DNA of 64,000 nt from DATAGF01 sp963835685 (GTDB lineage: Bacteria; Actinomycetota; Thermoleophilia; Miltoncostaeales; Miltoncostaeaceae), in assembly GCA_963835685.1 (NCBI GenBank), contig CAWIGI010000012.1, positions 62,001 through 126,000 of the forward strand, given 5' to 3'. The notes under the pieces were generated by a model that made no database searches, had not been told where the DNA came from, and saw only the letters and a program-made list of their open reading frames with translations. The position numbers and the translations under genes were made by a program. Shown here in pieces: positions 62,387-64,000 of the stretch. How positions within the stretch are numbered: the stretch's first letter is position 1; the number at the start of each line of letters is the position of its first letter.

Positions 62387-62878
62387 CTAGCGGCGGCGCA
62401 CGGCCTTCATGGCGCGGTCGGCCTCGCGGCGGGCGTCGCGCTCGGCGATCGTGCGCCGCTTGTCGTAGAGGGTCTTGCCGCGGCCGAGGCCGAGCTCCAG
62501 CTTGGCCCGCCCCTCCTTGAAGTACAGGCGCAGCGGGACGAGGGACAGCCCCTTCTCGGCCAGGTCGGAGGCCAGGCGCCGGATCTCGCGCTTGTGCAGC
62601 AGGAGCTTCCGGGTCTGGCGGGGGTCGTGGCCGCCGTGGCCGGCGTTGTCGTACTCCGAGATGTGGGCGCCCACCAGCCACGCCTCGCCGCCGCGGATCT
62701 GGACGTACGCGTCGGTGATCGTGGCGCCCCGCTCGCGCAGGCCCTTCACCTCGGTGCCCTGCAGCACGATGCCGGCCTCGAGGCGCTCGAGGATCTGGTA
62801 CTCGTGGAGGGCGCGGCGGTTACGCGCGACGTCGCGAAAGCGCTCGCCGCCGGCGCCCGCCTTCTTGCGAGGAGACAT
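62387..62878 (-). CDS. smpB: SsrA-binding protein SmpB
   Basis: 163 aa. ARNRRALHEYQILERLEAGIVLQGTEVKGLRERGATITDAYVQI, WLVGAHISEYDNAGHGGHDP, and KLLLHKREIRRLASDLAEKGLSLVPLRLYFKEGRAKLELGLGRGK, with a basic C-terminal tail (YDKRRTIAERDARREADRAMKAVRRR). It binds tmRNA and places it in the A site of stalled ribosomes. The ssrA gene is 4 kb away. It overlaps the end of the RNase R gene by 59 bp. Confidence 0.97.
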   Translation of the reverse strand: MSPRKKAGAGGERFRDVARNRRALHEYQILERLEAGIVLQGTEVKGLRERGATITDAYVQIRGGEAWLVGAHISEYDNAGHGGHDPRQTRKLLLHKREIRRLASDLAEKGLSLVPLRLYFKEGRAKLELGLGRGKTLYDKRRTIAERDARREADRAMKAVRRR

Positions 62879-64000
62879 CGGCGCGCGATGTTAGCGCGGG
62901 CTCGAGCTCGACCCGCCCGCGCAGCGGCTCGACCCGCACCACGCGGGCCTCGAGGACGTCGCCAAGGCGGATGCGGCGGCCGGTCGCCGCGCCGACCAGC
63001 GCGACCCCGAGCGGGTCCGCCCGGTAGTGGTCGTCCTCCAGGCGCCGCGACGGGAGGAACCCCGTGAACACCTCGTCGAAGACCGTGAATACGCCGGCGT
63101 CGATCAGGCCCACGACGGTGCACGAGACCGGGGCGTCCCAGCCGCCCGCCGCGAGCCGGTCGCGCAGGAGGAAGGCGGCGCAGATCGCGTCGGCGCGGTG
63201 CTCGACGGCGGCGGCCTCGCGCTCGGTGGCCGACGAGTGGTCGGCGGCCTCGTCGAGCTCGGCGGGGCCGGGGCCGGGATCGCCGATGCCCAGGGCGTCC
63301 AGGAGGCTCCGGTGCACGAGCAGGTCGGGGTAGCGGCGGATCGGCGAGGTGAAGTGCAGGTACGCCGGGCTGGCAAGGCCGGAGTGCCCCGGCTCGGCCG
63401 GCGAGTAGTAGGCCTGGCGCAGCGACCGCAGTACGAGGGGCCACAGCGCACGCCCGTCGACGCCGCGGGCGGCGATGTGGCGGGCCACGGCGCGCGCGGC
63501 CTCGGCGGCGGCGCGCCGGCACTGGGCGGGGCCGAGCTCGCCGCCCGGCAGGGGCGGCGTCGGGACGCCCAGCTCCTCGAGCTGCGCGTAGAGCAGCTCG
63601 ATGCGGCCCGGGGCCGGGTCCTCGTGGTGGCGGAACACCGTCGGCGCCGAGCGCGCGATGAGGTAGCGGGCGACGGCCTCGTTGGCGGCGATCATGCACT
63701 CCTCCACGAGCGAGTGGGCCGGCGTCTGGCCCTCGAGGTGGATCTCGGCGACCCGGTCGCCGTTGAAGCGCACGACCGGCTCGGCCGACTCGGCCTCGAG
63801 CGCCCCGCGCCGCACCCGCCGCTCGCGCAGGGCGGCGGCGATGCCGGCGGCGCGGCGGATGTCGTCCTCCAGGCCGGCGTCGCCCAGCGGCCCACCGGCC
63901 AGGAGCGCGTCAACCTCGGGGTAGGTGAGGCGCCGCTCGGACCGGATCAGCGAGCGCGAGAAGCGCGTCTCGCGGGCGGTCCCGTCGTCGCCGACGACCA
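62820..64000 (-). CDS. ribonuclease R / RNB-domain exoribonuclease (partial, 5' end outside window)
   Basis: The RNB catalytic domain is visible: VRFNGDRVAEIHLEGQTPAHSLVEECMIAANEAVARYL, AYYSPAEPGHSGLASPAYLHFTSPIRRYPDLLVHR (the RNase II/R signature). A C-terminal S1-like domain follows (GLIDAGVFTVFDEVFTGFLPSRRL; GDVLEARVVRVEPLRGRVELEPAL). Upstream sequence to 64000 stays in frame (ETRFSRSLIRSERRLTYPEVDALLAGG), so the gene continues beyond the window. It is a 3'-5' exoribonuclease; RNase R also degrades tmRNA-released mRNA, fitting the neighbouring smpB. Confidence 0.92.
   Translation of the reverse strand, partial: VVGDDGTARETRFSRSLIRSERRLTYPEVDALLAGGPLGDAGLEDDIRRAAGIAAALRERRVRRGALEAESAEPVVRFNGDRVAEIHLEGQTPAHSLVEECMIAANEAVARYLIARSAPTVFRHHEDPAPGRIELLYAQLEELGVPTPPLPGGELGPAQCRRAAAEAARAVARHIAARGVDGRALWPLVLRSLRQAYYSPAEPGHSGLASPAYLHFTSPIRRYPDLLVHRSLLDALGIGDPGPGPAELDEAADHSSATEREAAAVEHRADAICAAFLLRDRLAAGGWDAPVSCTVVGLIDAGVFTVFDEVFTGFLPSRRLEDDHYRADPLGVALVGAATGRRIRLGDVLEARVVRVEPLRGRVELEPALTSRADVSSQEGGRRRRALSRRRA

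Overview
The window is very GC-rich chromosomal DNA (clearly above 70% G+C by eye), gene-dense, with many GTG starts and 4-bp GTGA/ATGA overlaps. The block infC-rpmI-rplT-trmH-pheS-pheT-argC-argJ-argB-argD is the order known from Actinomycetota. Together with the DtxR-family regulator, the LutABC operon and the two-domain DnaE, it points to an actinobacterium. A deep lineage such as Thermoleophilia is my best guess, but that is inference. No rRNA, tRNA, CRISPR array, insertion sequence, integrase or phage gene was seen. Many conserved genes are split by one or more apparent frameshifts. I read most of these as assembly indels in GC-rich runs and report each affected locus as one gene.

Layout. 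1-3.0 kb: a quinone-oxidoreductase-like gene, two small CxxC proteins and an orphan D12-class adenine methyltransferase. 3.7-9.1 kb: infA, a cold-shock gene, a histidine phosphatase, a Lin0512 protein, an ABC-2 exporter, and a universal-stress/ART-like pair. 9.2-19.2 kb: a DtxR-family regulator and a ferric-iron ABC transporter (ATPase at 10 kb, binding protein and permease at 14-17 kb), interleaved with envelope-glycan genes (FAD oxidoreductase, flippase/GT2, GT-C, NDP-sugar epimerase). 19-24 kb: a persulfide dioxygenase-rhodanese, an MTA phosphorylase-like enzyme, a DUF5996 protein, a methyltransferase, and a KamB-type 16S rRNA methyltransferase homologue. 24-27.7 kb: dnaE.

28.5-35.1 kb is a catabolic unit. 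An Lrp/AsnC regulator is divergent from a fused indolepyruvate:ferredoxin oxidoreductase, a Leu/Phe/Val-type dehydrogenase, an acyl-CoA dehydrogenase and a thioesterase, a plausible route from amino acid through 2-oxo acid to acyl-CoA. 35-38 kb: argG followed by two beta-propeller-like proteins of unknown role. 38-42 kb: an anti-sigma-type ATPase and a MacB/FtsX-like ABC transporter. 42-52.3 kb: the translation and arginine operon on the minus strand. 52.4-57.8 kb: proA, HU, an antiporter, an aldo/keto reductase, a YdeI-like protein and two hypotheticals. 57.9-58.3 kb: tmRNA (ssrA). 58.3-61 kb: lutABC. 61-64 kb: a lipoprotein, smpB and the 3' part of an RNase R gene. tmRNA, SmpB and RNase R, which act together in ribosome rescue, lie within 6 kb.

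Regulation. Many genes that start transcription units have a TAnnnT hexamer ending 6-10 nt before the start codon and no Shine-Dalgarno sequence. This is the arrangement expected of leaderless mRNAs.
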